From: Sequoia sempervirens | Taxonomy: Eukaryota > Streptophyta > Pinopsida > Cupressales > Cupressaceae | Direction of reading: 5' to 3' | Assembly: GCA_007258455.2 (NCBI GenBank) | Contig: VDFB02270651.1 | Coordinates: 703,601,360-703,665,359 of the forward strand | Length of the DNA: 64,000 bases | Shown here: piece by piece, positions 11,204-24,686 of the stretch | Layout: every line of letters begins with the position of its first letter | Position numbering within the stretch: the stretch's first letter is position 1 | Program-made: the position numbers and the translations under genes | The notes under the pieces: model-generated | Told to the model about the DNA's origin: nothing | Seen by the model: the letters and a program-made list of their open reading frames with translations, nothing else | The model's database searches: none

Positions 11204-12283
11204 TGTGATGTGGGAAAAGATGACCTAGGATCTAAATATCCCCTTTCTGCTTACATCACATGAAGGGGACACACAAATGATCAAACAAGATCACTTGGCT
11301 ACTTTCCTCAAGGAAGAGCCAAAATGGTTGATTGGGGTTTTTTCCTTATTTGGATGGATTGGTTTGTTGGTTGAGGGTTGATATGATTGAAAATAAACTA
11401 GGTTAACTATGAAACTACAACAAACTAATGTAATTTTAGAAAAGTACAAAAGAGATATACTAAAACTAATAATAGAGAAGCAAAAGACAGATAAAGGAAC
11501 AAGTGACATATAAATTTGAGCTAAAACTTTTTGGTTAGGGGCATGGGTGCCCTAGATTAGGAAATATGCTTTTTTAGAATCTCAAAATAGGTATCATTGA
11601 GTTGCAGTCTATATTTTCTTCCCTTTTGGATTTAACTTCAAAACTTTATCTATTGATAAATAATTTCTCTTGCCCTAATTTGTTGAAGTAGAATGCTTGA
11701 ATGGTTGATCGTGCTATTAGGTATTCAATATTCTCCCAAATCCACTTCAAATATACGACATGTGAACAAGAGAGGGGAAAAAGGGTTGTGCCATCAGGGG
11801 ATTGCCTAAGTCAAACCATGTTTTGGTGTTTCCACCTACACAATGGCTATGATGATGAAAAAAGTTCTTACCCTTGGTCGGAGAAAGGAAAATTGATAAA
11901 AATAATTGATAAATGACAAGTGCAACAACTTACCACTCAGATCTGATCTCCTTGACAAACTAAAGTCATGATGCTCATCTCATGCAAGGAATATTTTCTT
12001 GTTGATAGGAAGCTTTGCAAGTGTTAGTACTCACAAAAAAAATGAATACAAAACATGAACAATATTACTTATGAACTTGATGCATTGCTAACATGAATCT
12101 TGACTAATAGAAAAGTGTTGTAATAATTCCACTTATTTTACTCTTGACTACTATTTGGATGCTCAATTTGAATTCAAATTTCCTTCCTAGCTTTAAATGG
12201 TGAAAAAGAAATTTATATACATTTCTTTGTTTCCCACAAAATTAATTGTGAAAATTCGAGAAATGAACTTGAATTTGTAAACA
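11204..12283 (-). repeat. Element D LTR, right (5' LTR)
   Basis: Collinear with 4,609-5,689, beginning TGTGATGTGGGAAAAG and ending around GAATTTGTAAACA. It is the upstream LTR on the minus strand, as shown by the adjacent primer site. Confidence 0.8.
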
Positions 12284-12559
12284 TAAAAATCACAAAAATA
12301 AAATATTAAAAATTAGGCCAAAATAGGTTGGTTAAGGGCAAGGGTGCCTTAGACCATACCTATTTTGGGATCTATATTTTTGTTAAATAAATAATTACTT
12401 TTAGTTCCCAATTTTACATTTATTTTCTAAAAATGATAAGAAGACAGGTAAATAATAAGCATAATTAGGTTTAATCCCATAATAGGGAGCTAAACATAGT
12501 GTGAAATTGTTAGAGTCAACAATTTACGATGCTAAGTCCTCAAGAAATTGTAGGTTTAG
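12284..12559. other. Short spacer with partial LTR-like motif
   Basis: The 12,311-12,375 part (AGGCCAAAATAGG, GGTTAAGGGCAAGGGTGCC) resembles an internal piece of the element D LTR. The rest is AT-rich with no gene. It separates element D from the chromodomain end of the neighbouring pol. Confidence 0.4.
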
Positions 12560-15075
12560 ATGTTCAATATTTGTGGGCCTTCCCACATTATATCCTCTAG
12601 TAGAGGATCTTCCCATCAAATCAATTATGCCTTGGAGCTTCCGTTTCTCAACTTCCTTTCCTTTTCATCCATGAATGCTTCGAGAATTAAAACTAGTTTT
12701 CCATCTTCATAAATTGGAGGCAACTCATTTGAGTGTTCCATATGTTTTCCTAGCACCTTTTTGAGGCAAGACACATAAAAAAAAATGTATCTTTCTCCTT
12801 CTTTTAACTCCAACTCATAGGCCACTTCACCAATCCTTCTCAAAATTTAGTTAGCCTCATAGAAATATGATTTGAGATTTTCCAACCCAATTTTCCTTCA
12901 AGGACGATTTCTTGTAGGGATATATTGTCAAAAAAACCATATCTTTATTATCCAATGTTCTCTCAATCCTATGATGGTCGACATACATCTTTTGTTGGTT
13001 TGAGCCCGTTGAAAATTATATTTGAGTGAATTCAAAATATCTTCTTTGTTCACATCACTTGCTCTGAGTACCTCACTATCCACTAGAATGAGATAAATGA
13101 AGATTAAATATTTATACACATACAAGGCCATGCATGATGCCATATTTATTGACATATGGTAGATTGCATTTTAACAAAATGTTCCCCAAGTAGAGCCACT
13201 TCATCCAATTCTATTGATGGTTAAAAACATAAATTTTCAAATAACCTTCTGCCTATTTATTTAGAATCTAGGTTTGGCCATCTATTTGTATATGGTATTG
13301 GTGCTAGGTGTGAGATAACTTCTCACCAAATAAAGATCTTTGCCCAAAAAATCATGAAGTGACTATCTCTATCATTCACATTGCTCTTGGATAGTCCATA
13401 GAGTTTCATAACTTCATTGAAGAATATATTGGCCACTTTTGGCACCTTAAAATATGAAGAGATGGCCAACAAATAAATGTGCATACTTTGTTAGTATGTC
13501 TACAACAACATATATACTTCATTAGGAAGTCTCATAATGAAATCCATTGAGACACTTTCTTATTTCTGCTCCAATATGAGGAAGGGCTGCTAAAGATTTG
13601 TTGGAAGTGTTTGTTATGCTTTATTCTTTTGAAAAATAATGCATTCTTTGATATGGGTGAGGATATCATCCTTGAGTCCCTTCCATGTGAACCTTTACTT
13701 AATTTTTTTATGTCTTGAAATACTTAGGGTGGCCCACCAAGGGAGTATCATGAACTTCCCACAAATTTTTTCCCTTCATCCTTGATTCTAGCACCAAGTA
13801 CACTCTTCCCTTGTAGAGAATGAGCTCATTTCAAATGGTGTACTTGTCATCCAAAAAATTCCCTTCTAATACATTATTTGCAAATGTATTCTTGGCATAC
13901 TCTGTTACAATTTCATTATTCCATTCTACAATGATATGAGACATGGAACACATATTCAACCTTCTAGATAGCACATCAATAAAAATATTGTTCTTCCCTT
14001 TGACGTACTCAACATTAAAATCATATGTTTAGATTTTGATCACTAATTTTTTAATTTCTCATTTAGATCCTTTTTATTGAGAAAATAACTTGAAAGCTAT
14101 TCTGATTAATTTTGACCACAAATCAAGCACCCACCAAGCATTGCCTAAATTTTACCAATGTGTCCATGATGGCCAACATTTCCTTATCATAGATGGAGCA
14201 CTATCTTTCCACCTCTATGATTTTTCAACTCTCAAAAGAAATAAAGTGCTTGTTCTACATGGGTATGATCCCAATTCCTTATCATGATGCATCACATTCT
14301 AGTGTGAAAAGAAGAGTGAAATATGGAATTTCTAACACACGACACAAGTTCATTACCTCTTTACTCTATCAAATGCTTTTAGTGCATCTTCAGTCCATGT
14401 GAAAGCTCTCTTCTTTGTTAGATTAGTTAAGGGTGTAGATAGTTGGGAGAAAGCCTTAACAAAATTCCCATAGCAGTTGCAAAGGGTGAAGAATCCTCAT
14501 GGCTATGTCAAGATCCTTGGGGGAGGCTAGTCACAAATTGATTTGACCTTCACATGTCCACATGCACTCCCTTCACATTGATGATATGACTTAGATACAA
14601 GATCTCTATCATATTGAACTCACACTTTGAATTCTTGGAAAAGATTGTTTGTGCTTCCAAAATTCCCAACACTTCATCAATGTGCCATAGGTGCTCCTCC
14701 CACATTTTTCTATAGATCAAAATATCATAAAAAGGAATTTTTTTCTCAATTTCTTGAAAAACATCTTATTCATGCATGATTGGAGAGTTTCTAAAGAATT
14801 TTTAAACACAAATAGAATGATTGAAAAATCATAATGCCCATAGTGACATTGAAAAATTGTCTTGTGAATATCCTTCTCTCAGACTTTGATCTATTGGTAT
14901 CTCAATTTGAGATCTATTTTTGAAAAATAGATTAATTCATCAATCTTGGGAATGGGGTATTGATTCTTGATAGTGTTCTTGTTTAGTGCTCTATAATCGA
15001 TGCACATTCACACTGTGCCATATTTCTTCTTCACTAAAACCATAAAGGAAGATGATGGGCCCTACAATTGTCCTA
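12560..15075 (-). pseudogene. Ty3/Gypsy chromovirus pol (RT-RNaseH-IN-chromo)
   Basis: Reading the minus strand from 15,075 downward gives domains in canonical order. The RT starts with SSSFMVLVKKKYGTV, then [20 protein letters not shown] and KIDLK. Its catalytic region reads PFYDILIY, where the family has FDD, so the first catalytic aspartate is lost. EEHLWHIDEVLGILEAQ and CEF follow. The RNase H end is YDFNVEYVKGKNN then DVLSRR (about 13,950-14,040). The integrase zinc domain carries ILYKGRVYLV and HDTPLVGHP (13,640-13,870). Integrase core remnants include VVVDILTKYAHLF. The end matches a Gypsy chromodomain (RIGEVAYELEL, CLKKVLG, KLRN, WEDPLLEDIMWEG) at 12,560-12,843. It is heavily mutated and non-functional. 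It is probably the back half of the element whose front half is at 33.2-41.1 kb. Confidence 0.85.
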
Positions 15076-15810
15076 TTTTCCTTGTTTTAGTTTCATAATT
15101 TTCATAATATTTCTAATAGTCTCAAAGAAATTCCTAGTCCTTTCCACTTATTTTAAGAATTTAAAGCATCTGAGATGATATATTATAATGATAAATGATT
15201 GTTTAAATATTTTAATGTCTATGGAATTTAATAGAGTTTTATGTTAATTTTAGTTACTAATGATGAAAGGACACCCTTAAGATAAAATAACCTCTATAGC
15301 AAAGATTTGTCAACCCACAACAAAGGGAATGTCAACCCGCAACAAAAGGATATCTGTTTGTTGCAGTAGAAGAGGATGATCACAACATTCAATTTTATGC
15401 AATTGATGTAGGACATGGAACTAGAGATTGTGGACATGATTTATTTATGGATCACTCTATTTTTTAAATTTATGATATTATTAGGTCATGGAGGAAAGAA
15501 GATACTTGTATTAATAGTGGTTATGGCTTGCAATAAGTTTTTCTTTGTTAAACACGTCTTTAGTTATAACCATCTTCTTTAAAAGATGTAGAGTCTTGAT
15601 ATGATTCTTACACTCTTATCTCCACTAACGTTTCTATTTGAAATAAGATCTAGTGCTCTTCCTATATTTTTGGGAGAGTTGACAATTGATTTTGTTTTCA
15701 GTCCATGAATAAGCGATCTCTCAAAGATTTTGTAAATATTTTTGATCTTGTGAGGTTGAGAAGCTACCTAGATTTTCTATTATTAAGTAGATTGGAATAT
15801 AAGTACACTT
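15076..15810. other. Unassigned sequence flanking element B, left
   Basis: No gene recognised. A 22-bp direct duplication beginning GTCAACCCRCAACAAA lies at 15,309-15,352. With 32,595-33,174 it forms about 1.3 kb that would be continuous before element B inserted. It separates the two RT pieces, so it may itself be an older insertion. Confidence 0.4.
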
Positions 15811-15815
15811 GATCC
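15811..15815 (+). repeat. Target site duplication of element B (left)
   Basis: GATCC directly outside the left LTR end TGTTGGGTG. The identical GATCC lies outside the right LTR at 32,590-32,594. Confidence 0.85.
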
Positions 15816-17532
15816 TGTTGGGTGAAAATTCTATAATCTCTTTACAGATTACAAAAATTTATTTTCGTCCACAGTTATGTGAGATGAAATATCTCCTCTC
15901 AGAAAGGGGAGGCACCCTTATTATTGCTTATTGAAACTAAAGTAAACTATTCTAAACTTTACAATATATACACTATACTAATTATATGGGGGTGTGTCAC
16001 ATTCATTATTCTCTCTTTTTTCAGAGAATATGTTTACAATGTTCCACAATTTTATATCTCTGGATGCAATAAAACTTGAAGTAAAATCTAAGCAATAATC
16101 CCGATACTTCTAACTTGTCAAAGCATAGTCTAGAGATACCAGTGTGATAAAAATACATAACCAAAAGGCTCATAGAGGCACAAATTCATTCCGTAGTCTT
16201 CAATGATGAATTCAACAATAAAGAAACTAGCAATGTAAATGAAACACAAAGTCTTCAATATACCTTACGAATAGATTCGTGTGCAATATGAACAACTTCA
16301 AGTACAAATCGTTAAAGATACCTCACCAATATTATTAGTAATTATGTGATTCCAAGTAAAAGGCACAACACAAAGTCTAAACAAATTATCTTGAAATCCT
16401 TTATATCTCAATTTACAAAACATCACCAATCCAATCCAAAAACAAGATAATTGTCCCAAGACAAAGTTTGGTGTGAAATTTAGCCTTCTTTATTGATCAA
16501 AAAATAGTTTCAAAATAAGAACTCAAAGTTTCAAAATTTCTTCACAAATGATCAACACTTCGTTGCATAAGATAAAGGTCAATAATACAAAGGAATCCTC
16601 TCATATTTATAGATGAGAGAGGAGAGCTAATCTAGGAAAAACCTTAACTAACTATTGACTTATTCAAACGTGATGTCCATGAATGTAGGAGAACATCTCC
16701 ATTTTTACATGTAATTAAATTTTGTAAATGACATGTAAAATGTCAAAACCTATTTACATAAAGCATGAAAAAAGCTAAAACTAGGAAATCTAATCTAAGG
16801 AAAAATTTGGCCTTCTTCAACATCTTTCTCCATGAAAACTTCATGATGATGTGCACTTCATCACTGTTTGGAATTGGAGTGTACTTTGGAGATGATGAGG
16901 ATTCTTAAGATTGACTTCTTCGATGAGGTTGAATGCTTTCTGGTGCCTTTTAGGAACAATTCTTAAATCTAGAGCAAGCTGGAAATCCATCATTTTATTC
17001 ATTGAAGCTATTAAGAAAGCTTCATCTTCAAATTCTTCTTGAACCATTGATGAACACTTCTTTAAAAAAATGAAACATGGGAAGAGATTTTTGGTTGTAC
17101 TTCAAAGCCTTCTTGCTTGGTGATAAGCAATAACTTGATCAAAACTACTCCGAAATCTGGGCATAAGAGATCAGAATGTATGCAAGAGCAGGCTTTAACA
17201 ATTCTGATGCAAAAGGTAGGAAGAATTGAGGTGTAAATCTGAGCAATTTCATGGGTTTGGGAAACTTGGATGCGATGATGATGGAGAATGGAGTGGAAAT
17301 AGGAAAACTAGCAAGTGGATGTGAGCAATGGAGTAAGAAAAATCGAGCGAAATGGGTGAAACAAAGCTCATAATGCATTTTTGGAAGTTCTTGGGTGTTA
17401 GTATAATTTTTAGAAATTTGTGCAAGGGCGCTAAAAATCAGTGCCCTTACATGTTGAGGAACTTCACTTGGTGTATAGGCATTGATAAATGCCGCCTCTA
17501 CATGCTAGAAACACTTCGTAAATTTTTTGATG
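15816..17532 (-). repeat. Element B left LTR, part 1
   Basis: Collinear with 30,288 to about 32,008. It carries a minus-strand TATA box (plus TATTTATA at 16,604-16,611). The 68-codon minus-strand frame at 16,841-17,047 is matched in the other LTR at 31,314-31,517, which reflects LTR identity rather than proof of a gene. Homology stops exactly where element A begins. Confidence 0.9.
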
Positions 17533-19068
17533 TGTAGCACCCCTCCGATTTGCTTATGTTTTTAGACAATGCTTTTACTTTGATAGACCATGATACTATG
17601 TTGTTATTTGATGGCTGACATTGGAGCGATGATGGTTTTTATGTTGTGATGTGATGGTACACTTTATGGATGATTATTGATTATGAAATGCTTTCTGATT
17701 ATCATAGTTGTTTATTTGAGTTGATATTGATATATGCTCATCTGTAGTTAATTGATGTTTTAATTTCATCAGTTTTTATGTGACACTGTATTGGTGAAGG
17801 GAACATGATTGCATCACTCGCTTGGGAGTGCCCTGCGATTCTGTGATTTTCTCTTCACGATGTGTTTGATTCATGATTTATATATATGTATGACATATGT
17901 TTTTATTGTAGGATTGCAGGTACATGACATTGGATTCACCTGGATTCACAGGTTTGAGCGTGTCCATTGCCCAACAGTATAGTTGATTGGGAGATAGTAA
18001 CAGGGTTTCCTTGTCAAGCCACAATCCTAGTCACAGTGTGTCGTTAGTCCTTATTTCAGTATGCTTTGTTGTTATGTTGTCCATGTTTTCCTTGTCATTT
18101 ATTTATTTTGCAAGGTATGTTCTATGGGAAATTAATGTTAATTAATGCTATTAATTTTGATTAATGTTGTTAGAAGCTTTATATTTGATTTAATTAATTA
18201 AATTAAATTTATTTTGTAAAGTGATTTAATCTTTGTGATTAAATTTATTTTATAAAGTGATTAAATTTAATTAGAAATTAATATGTGAATTATGAATTAT
18301 TAAATGCATAAATATCTTGTAATTATCTTAGAGGAAATATCTGTGATTTGTTTTGGGAAAGATATTTTATTTGTGACATGTGTTAGAAAGATTAAATACT
18401 GTTGTTGGGAAATAATTCTCGGAGAGAATATTTGCATTAACTGAAAGAGGAAAGAGGCTACTTCACAACAATGAGAAAATATATTTTTGAAAGAGGTTAA
18501 AAAATTAAAAGAGGTTAATATTGTTGAAAATTGAGGTAGAAGTTCTCGAGAAATTTTGGCTTTGGTTTTGTTTTCATCTTTCTGGAAAAGTGGATATTTT
18601 GGAAGAAGCTTTGGTAAATTGGAATTTGAAGGCGAAGCTCTACTTCAAGTATCATTTCCTCAAGCATTTGGAAATAGGTTATGTATATTGTTTTTATTTA
18701 TATGCAAATTGGAAAGATTGTCTGTACAAGAAGAATATGTTATTTGTGTAAAAGTTTTAATTTATTTTATAAATTTGAAAGATTGTCGTGTCTGGAAAAT
18801 TGCTGTGAAAGCTTTGAGCTTATGTAGAAAATGTTTTTAGCTTGATTTGTTTGGAATTGGAAATTGTCATAAAAGCTTTAGATCCTCTGTAGGAATTTTT
18901 TTTTAAACAATAGAAATCCCAGAAGGAAAACAATAGAAGATTTGGAAAATCTCTCTAGGAATTGATTTCAATCTTCCTGTCAAAATTTGTGAAAATTATA
19001 ATCCTCTGGTGAATATGAAAATATCCTCCTTTAGAAAAATTTTCCTTCTGGGCAATTGTATTTGATTT

Positions 19069-19570
19069 AGATATACATATATTTATATATATATATTTTA
19101 TTTATATATACATATACATATATAAATATATATTTATGCATGCTAAATTCTATAAATTTCCTATAGAAATTTATTTAAAAAAAACTAGACCGTGGAATCG
19201 CCGTACGACAAATTTATAAAAAACAGGGAAAAATGTTTTTAGAGGGGCTGGGGGGCTATCCCCACAACCGCCCCCATAGGGGAGGCAGACTGTGGAGGCA
19301 GCTCCCAATGTTTCCTTCACATGCTGCAACCCTCTCTATGGGAGTCGACTGTGAATGCAGTGCCCTAGCCAGCCATTGTATGGTTGTTTCCAAACTTCCG
19401 TTCGCCTAGATAATGCAATTTCGATTTTGTTTTTTTTAGTATGTTTTATATATATATATATATTGTAATTGTTGGTAATTGTAATTTTATTTTTAAATAA
19501 TTAAATTATATATATATATATATAATTATATGTATATATACATATATAATTATATATATATATATATTTA
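19069..19570. repeat. AT microsatellites flanking a GC-rich block
   Basis: TATATA runs at 19,069-19,130, 19,449-19,461 and 19,508-19,570 enclose a GC-rich block (19,180-19,400, with GGGGCTGGGGGGCTATCCCC). The same layout occurs in element C. Confidence 0.7.
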
Positions 19571-22500
19571 TTTAAATAGATATTTTGTTATAATAGGTGC
19601 ATGCAATATCACAAGTAGATATTTTAAAATGAAATGTTTTAAAGAGGAAATTAGGTTTTTATATTGATGTAATTGGGAAATTGATTTAAACAATTGGATT
19701 TAATTTCTTTATAGCCTGTGAATAAAAGTGCATTGATTTAGAATTATTTGAGCAATGTATTATTGTTTTCTTGAGATGGAAATTGGATTTAGGAAATCCT
19801 AATGGTAGCTTTATTTCTTGCGTGAATTGCTTACTAAATTGTGATTTCTTCTGTTCATGTCAGTTGGGTAATTTGGTTAGTTGTGTATGTAAGTCTTCTA
19901 GATTATGTTATTTTATGAGGGGACTATTGTGTTTTGTGGTTCAACCCTTTGATTTACCTTGGGTAGTGCACTTGGTTGTGATTCAGTTTAAACACCCGGT
20001 TACTACGAATGGGATGTGTTGCCTCTTGCATTGTGGTTGGGATTTATATCCATTTTGTGCACTGTGTTTACCCTTGGTTTTGGACTAGATCCTTGTGTTG
20101 TCAGTAGGGGAGTGACTCTCATTGGGGGCCAACACACAAAGCGATGCCTGGGTAACTCATGTGAGAGTTAGTTAATTTAGTGGAAATTAAATAATTGTAT
20201 TAGGGGAAGGGTAGCTTAAATCATATAACTTGTTAATTGTGCCTTGCTCATGGGCTCAAGGGATTGTTTAGACTTGGGATGAGATAGGAAGGCCTGGAAT
20301 GAAAAGATCATTATCTTGTCCCTTTGAAAGATAATTGATTTCGCATTGGTTTGCATGTTGGGCCGGGGGTCGTGAGAGGCCACCAGGGTAACCCAAGATG
20401 GGGGCCAAGGCCTAGGAAGATCAGCCAGGGTAACCCATGTAGCTTTGTGATAACACTCCTCCTATGACAATAGTCAATATGTATTGTGTAGTTGATGTAC
20501 TTGATTCTTTTACTTTGTGTAACGCCTCGTCATGCGAACCCCAAAGGACAACTAAACAATAATTACAACACAATTTTTTTTTTTTAAAGTAAACATAACA
20601 TACATGTAATACACATTAAATCATAACATGAATTTCATTTAAGAAGATTCATTAGCACATACATCCCTTGGGGTACACGAAGAGTCATTAAGAGACTGAG
20701 ATCCACACAACGACAATAAAGAATAAAACCAAAGATATAATTCATAACAAAGTAAACATTAACAAATGTATACATGATAATCATTGATAAGCAACCATCT
20801 GAGTACATAAATACAACATATGCATAATTAACTTAACACAATGAATAACAACTGCCATGGCCAATAATCACACCGAGTTTAACATTACATTACAATACAA
20901 TGTTCAAGAAGTACAATGATACAAAATTGTTTCCAATATGCACGAAAACCATACACAAGAATCATGATACAATGAATAGATGAAAACTGGCTCCATGACG
21001 GATACAACTCTGGAGTCACTGCAATAGCACCAATCCACACCTCTCGATCCTCGACTGGGGACCCAATGGGGTGCTTGGCACGTTCCACCCGACCATGTGA
21101 GTCCGAAGACCCACCCCCCGTGCTAGGAGCTAACAAGAAAGAGACCGCAACCAAGAACATCCAAATAGGGAACCACAAAACTCAACGCCATACAAAAGTA
21201 TCATAAAACTAATGACATAATCAACAACATCCAAGAGCAACATAATAACTTAAAGTCATAAATCCCATCACATAAAACAAAGCAATGATCAGTAAACAAG
21301 TAACCAAAGGATGATCCATAAAATACTTCCAAATCAAACTGAATTAATAAACATGATACAATTCCAAATTTTAATTAAACAATACAATAACATCATATCA
21401 CAGTACCATAAGAGAACAAGGTCATAAGTCAAATATCAATGAGATCATACAAGACCACAAAGTACACCAAAGATGTATCAAGGCAATAATCCATAAATCA
21501 ATATAAGTCCAAACAACAACAATCTAAACCAACTCCCACAACCTACTTCCAGAGGAACACAATAAAGTAAAACACATGGGCAACTAGGGGAGAGTGTCAT
21601 CGCATAGTCCTACATGGGTTGTCCTGTGCTCTTCCTCCCAACTGGAGGCGCCGGTCCATAGGGTGACTCATGTGGAGCCGTAGACCTCTCGTGCAGACGA
21701 GGTCACGACCTTGCCAACCACGGCCTTCTCAGCCTTCCATTAGCCTACGAAAGCACTAATGAAGATGAGGCATCCATTTTATTAATCTTATAATGATATT
21801 ACTACCCAACCCTCCTAAGTTAATTATTAGGTTTTCACTTGTTTACTAACTCACTCGTGGGTTATCCTGAGCCCTTCCCCTTAAACGGGGCACCGGCCCC
21901 GCGAGGAGCCACTCTCCCTAGAGACCCAACAACATAAAAAAAACCAAGGGTTGTACCATCATAATCTGAACAAAGAATCACATCATAAAAGCATGCGAGG
22001 CATTACCCATCTCGCTATAATACATAATCAAAGTCTCAACAATTCCCATACAACCCTTGTAAAATCATGCAACCAAAACACTTGCCACATCAAGGCACAT
22101 AAAGAGAGAGAACATATAATATCAATCATCTCAAGCCTCTGGAAGCCAAAAGAATGAAAACCCACAAACGAGGGTAAAGTGAAGCAACAAGAGTATTTCT
22201 CCAATAAATCCAACACAAGGATAAAATTTCCTCAAATAAGAGAGTAACTCAGAAAAGCCATAAAAAGGGAAGATTCATCAAGACCCATCCACAAATCAAC
22301 AATGGTGTTACCTCAAATAGGGAACGCAAAAGAAAATCAACCTTTAAACAAAATCACTTAATAAAACCAAAAGCCACCAACTAGGCATTCCATGGGAGAC
22401 CTCAATTTTCTCCTCACTAGAACCCCCTTATGATGGTATGCAAACCACTTTCATAAAAACAACAACATAGCAATGACAACAATAATTGCAAGGCCACCAG

Positions 22501-23945
22501 ATCAATTTCAATTCAAATATAATGAGTGAATATATTAAAATAAGATCAACCACCCCATCCAAACCACATAAACAACTTTGATACAAAATAAATCAGAAAT
22601 CCAAGAAGATCAACTTCCCACAACTCATCAACAAAATACAAATTCCCAATTACATTGCAACAAAATTTAAATGGCAAAGGATTCCTTGAATCAAAATTAA
22701 TCTCCAACGGCATTCATACCAATACGAAAATGTCCAAAAACAATCCTTTAATAAAAGAGGTAAAAGCATGCAACTAAGCATCCAAGGGACCAAATTAAAG
22801 AACACCTTAAATACTCAATCACTCACAACTCCACCAAACATTCGCATAATAAACAACAACCAAAAATTCAAACAAGAACAATATTTAATAGCCAATCAAT
22901 TAACAACCAGAACTAAATGACTTTACAACTTACCCATCAGAAGTACTCAATTTACTAAAACAATTTATGATAACCATCACAAGTATTCTAAAAGACTTAT
23001 TCATAAAGAGCACTTACCAATCAACCATTAAATAAATATAAAGGAAGTCAATTTTTAAAAGATTGCAATCCCATTTCACAAATAAACTATTCAATTTGAG
23101 AATATCCTAATCAATCTCTAGTCATGTCCATACATTTAAATTTCTCTTTTCATCTATCAACATAATTGAAAATTACTTAATAGCTGGATGGTTAACTTAT
23201 TATTATTTCATAACTACTTATGTCCAAAACATTATTTCCATTTTCCTTTCATCATACTAATTTAACACTCACTTCCAATATTTAGATTAATTGTGAAAAC
23301 CACTTAAGAACAATTGTTTATATTTTAAAAAGACAATAATAACAATACTCTAGATATTTAAACTACATATTAGAACTTACCACCTTAAAATCTTAAATCT
23401 ATCTAAATAAATTTACACACAAAAATACCCTTTAAAACCACTACATCTTTATATATTTTAATTCTTTTTCGAGGAGGAAAAGTAGAAAGAGAATAGATCT
23501 TTTCTAGGAATCAACAACTCTACCAGACTATAACTTCACAAAATAAGAATAAAAGATGACTTATTCAATTCTATATTAAATTCTATTTCCACCATATACA
23601 CATTTAAAAATAAGAATTAAACAATCAATGCTGATATAAATATATATTCACAAATTGCCCTTCTATTATATTATCCTATCAAATTCCACAAATTAACAAA
23701 TTAAAAGGAATTCTTTTCTATTCCAAAGTATTCACTCAAAACAAGAATTAAATAAATCAATGCTATCATATATTCGTAAATTGATTTTTTTCAACTAACT
23801 TATCCTCTTATAGTTGGTAATTTAATAAATCAATAACAACTAACAGATTTCTTTCTATATTATTAATATTTCCTTTTTTAAACAGATTATGTTTTATTTT
23901 AATCAGAAAAAGAAATAGAATGTTTTGTTTTGACAAAATTAAATA

Positions 23946-24182
<237 letters not shown>

Positions 24183-24259
24183 TATATTTATAATTTCACA
24201 CAATAAATATAATTAGAAAATCATGTTTTACAAAGTAAAACAAATAAAATTTTGAATGG

Positions 24260-24445
24260 GTATTTAAACCCATACACAACCACGGGGATAAATGCCCGGC
24301 TGCGGACAGTCTACGGACTGTTCACAGCAGTCCGTAGGACTGTTGCGGATAGTCCGCAGACTGCCGCATGGGTACCAACCCCCGGCTGGGTGGTGGGTAC
24401 GGCCGAGGCCGAACCACCACTCAGTCGGTGGTTAAATAATATCAA
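24260..24445. other. GC-rich hairpin block of element C
   Basis: A GC-rich island between two AT microsatellites. The arm ACAGTCTACGGACTG (24,306-24,320) pairs with CAGTCCGTAGGACTGT (24,328-24,343), with one bulged base and a 7-nt loop. Outside it CTGCGGAC (24,300) pairs with GTCCGCAG (24,352). It sits about 1.5-1.7 kb from the element's 5' end, the same place as the GC block in element A. Confidence 0.7.
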
Positions 24446-24516
24446 CCAATGCAACATTTTGATGGGAATTCGGCAAATTTTGAAAATACAAAAATTTACA
24501 AACAATATTTTATCAA

Positions 24517-24608
24517 CGTATATATATATACATATATATATATATGGGTATATATATATATATGTATATATCAAACATAATAGATATATATATATACATA
24601 TATATATA

Positions 24609-24682
<74 letters not shown>
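24517..24682. repeat. AT microsatellite, second tract
   Basis: A TA dinucleotide tract, broken at 24,546-24,586 and pure from about 24,610, on the other side of the GC-rich block of element C. Confidence 0.95.

Positions 24683-24686
<4 letters not shown>

Larger units (their letters stand above)
4609..12283 (-). mobile_element. Element D: Ty3/Gypsy retrotransposon lacking RT
   Basis: Two direct repeats of about 1.08 kb (4,609-5,689 and 11,204-12,283) enclose minus-strand gag, zinc knuckle, protease and linker remnants. The LTRs begin TGTGRTGTGGGAAAAG in plus orientation and differ by roughly 9% in the stretch I compared. A primer-site-like TGGTGAACCCAACAC follows the right LTR on the minus strand, which fixes the orientation. 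Between protease (8.3 kb) and the left LTR I find no reverse transcriptase or integrase motif. The element is therefore internally deleted or non-autonomous. No matching target duplication was found. Confidence 0.75.

Noticed and set aside
16841..17047. 68-codon frame conserved in both element B LTRs
   Set aside because: The LTRs were identical at insertion, so similarity is expected without coding function; the frame lies upstream of the TATA box and has no known domain.
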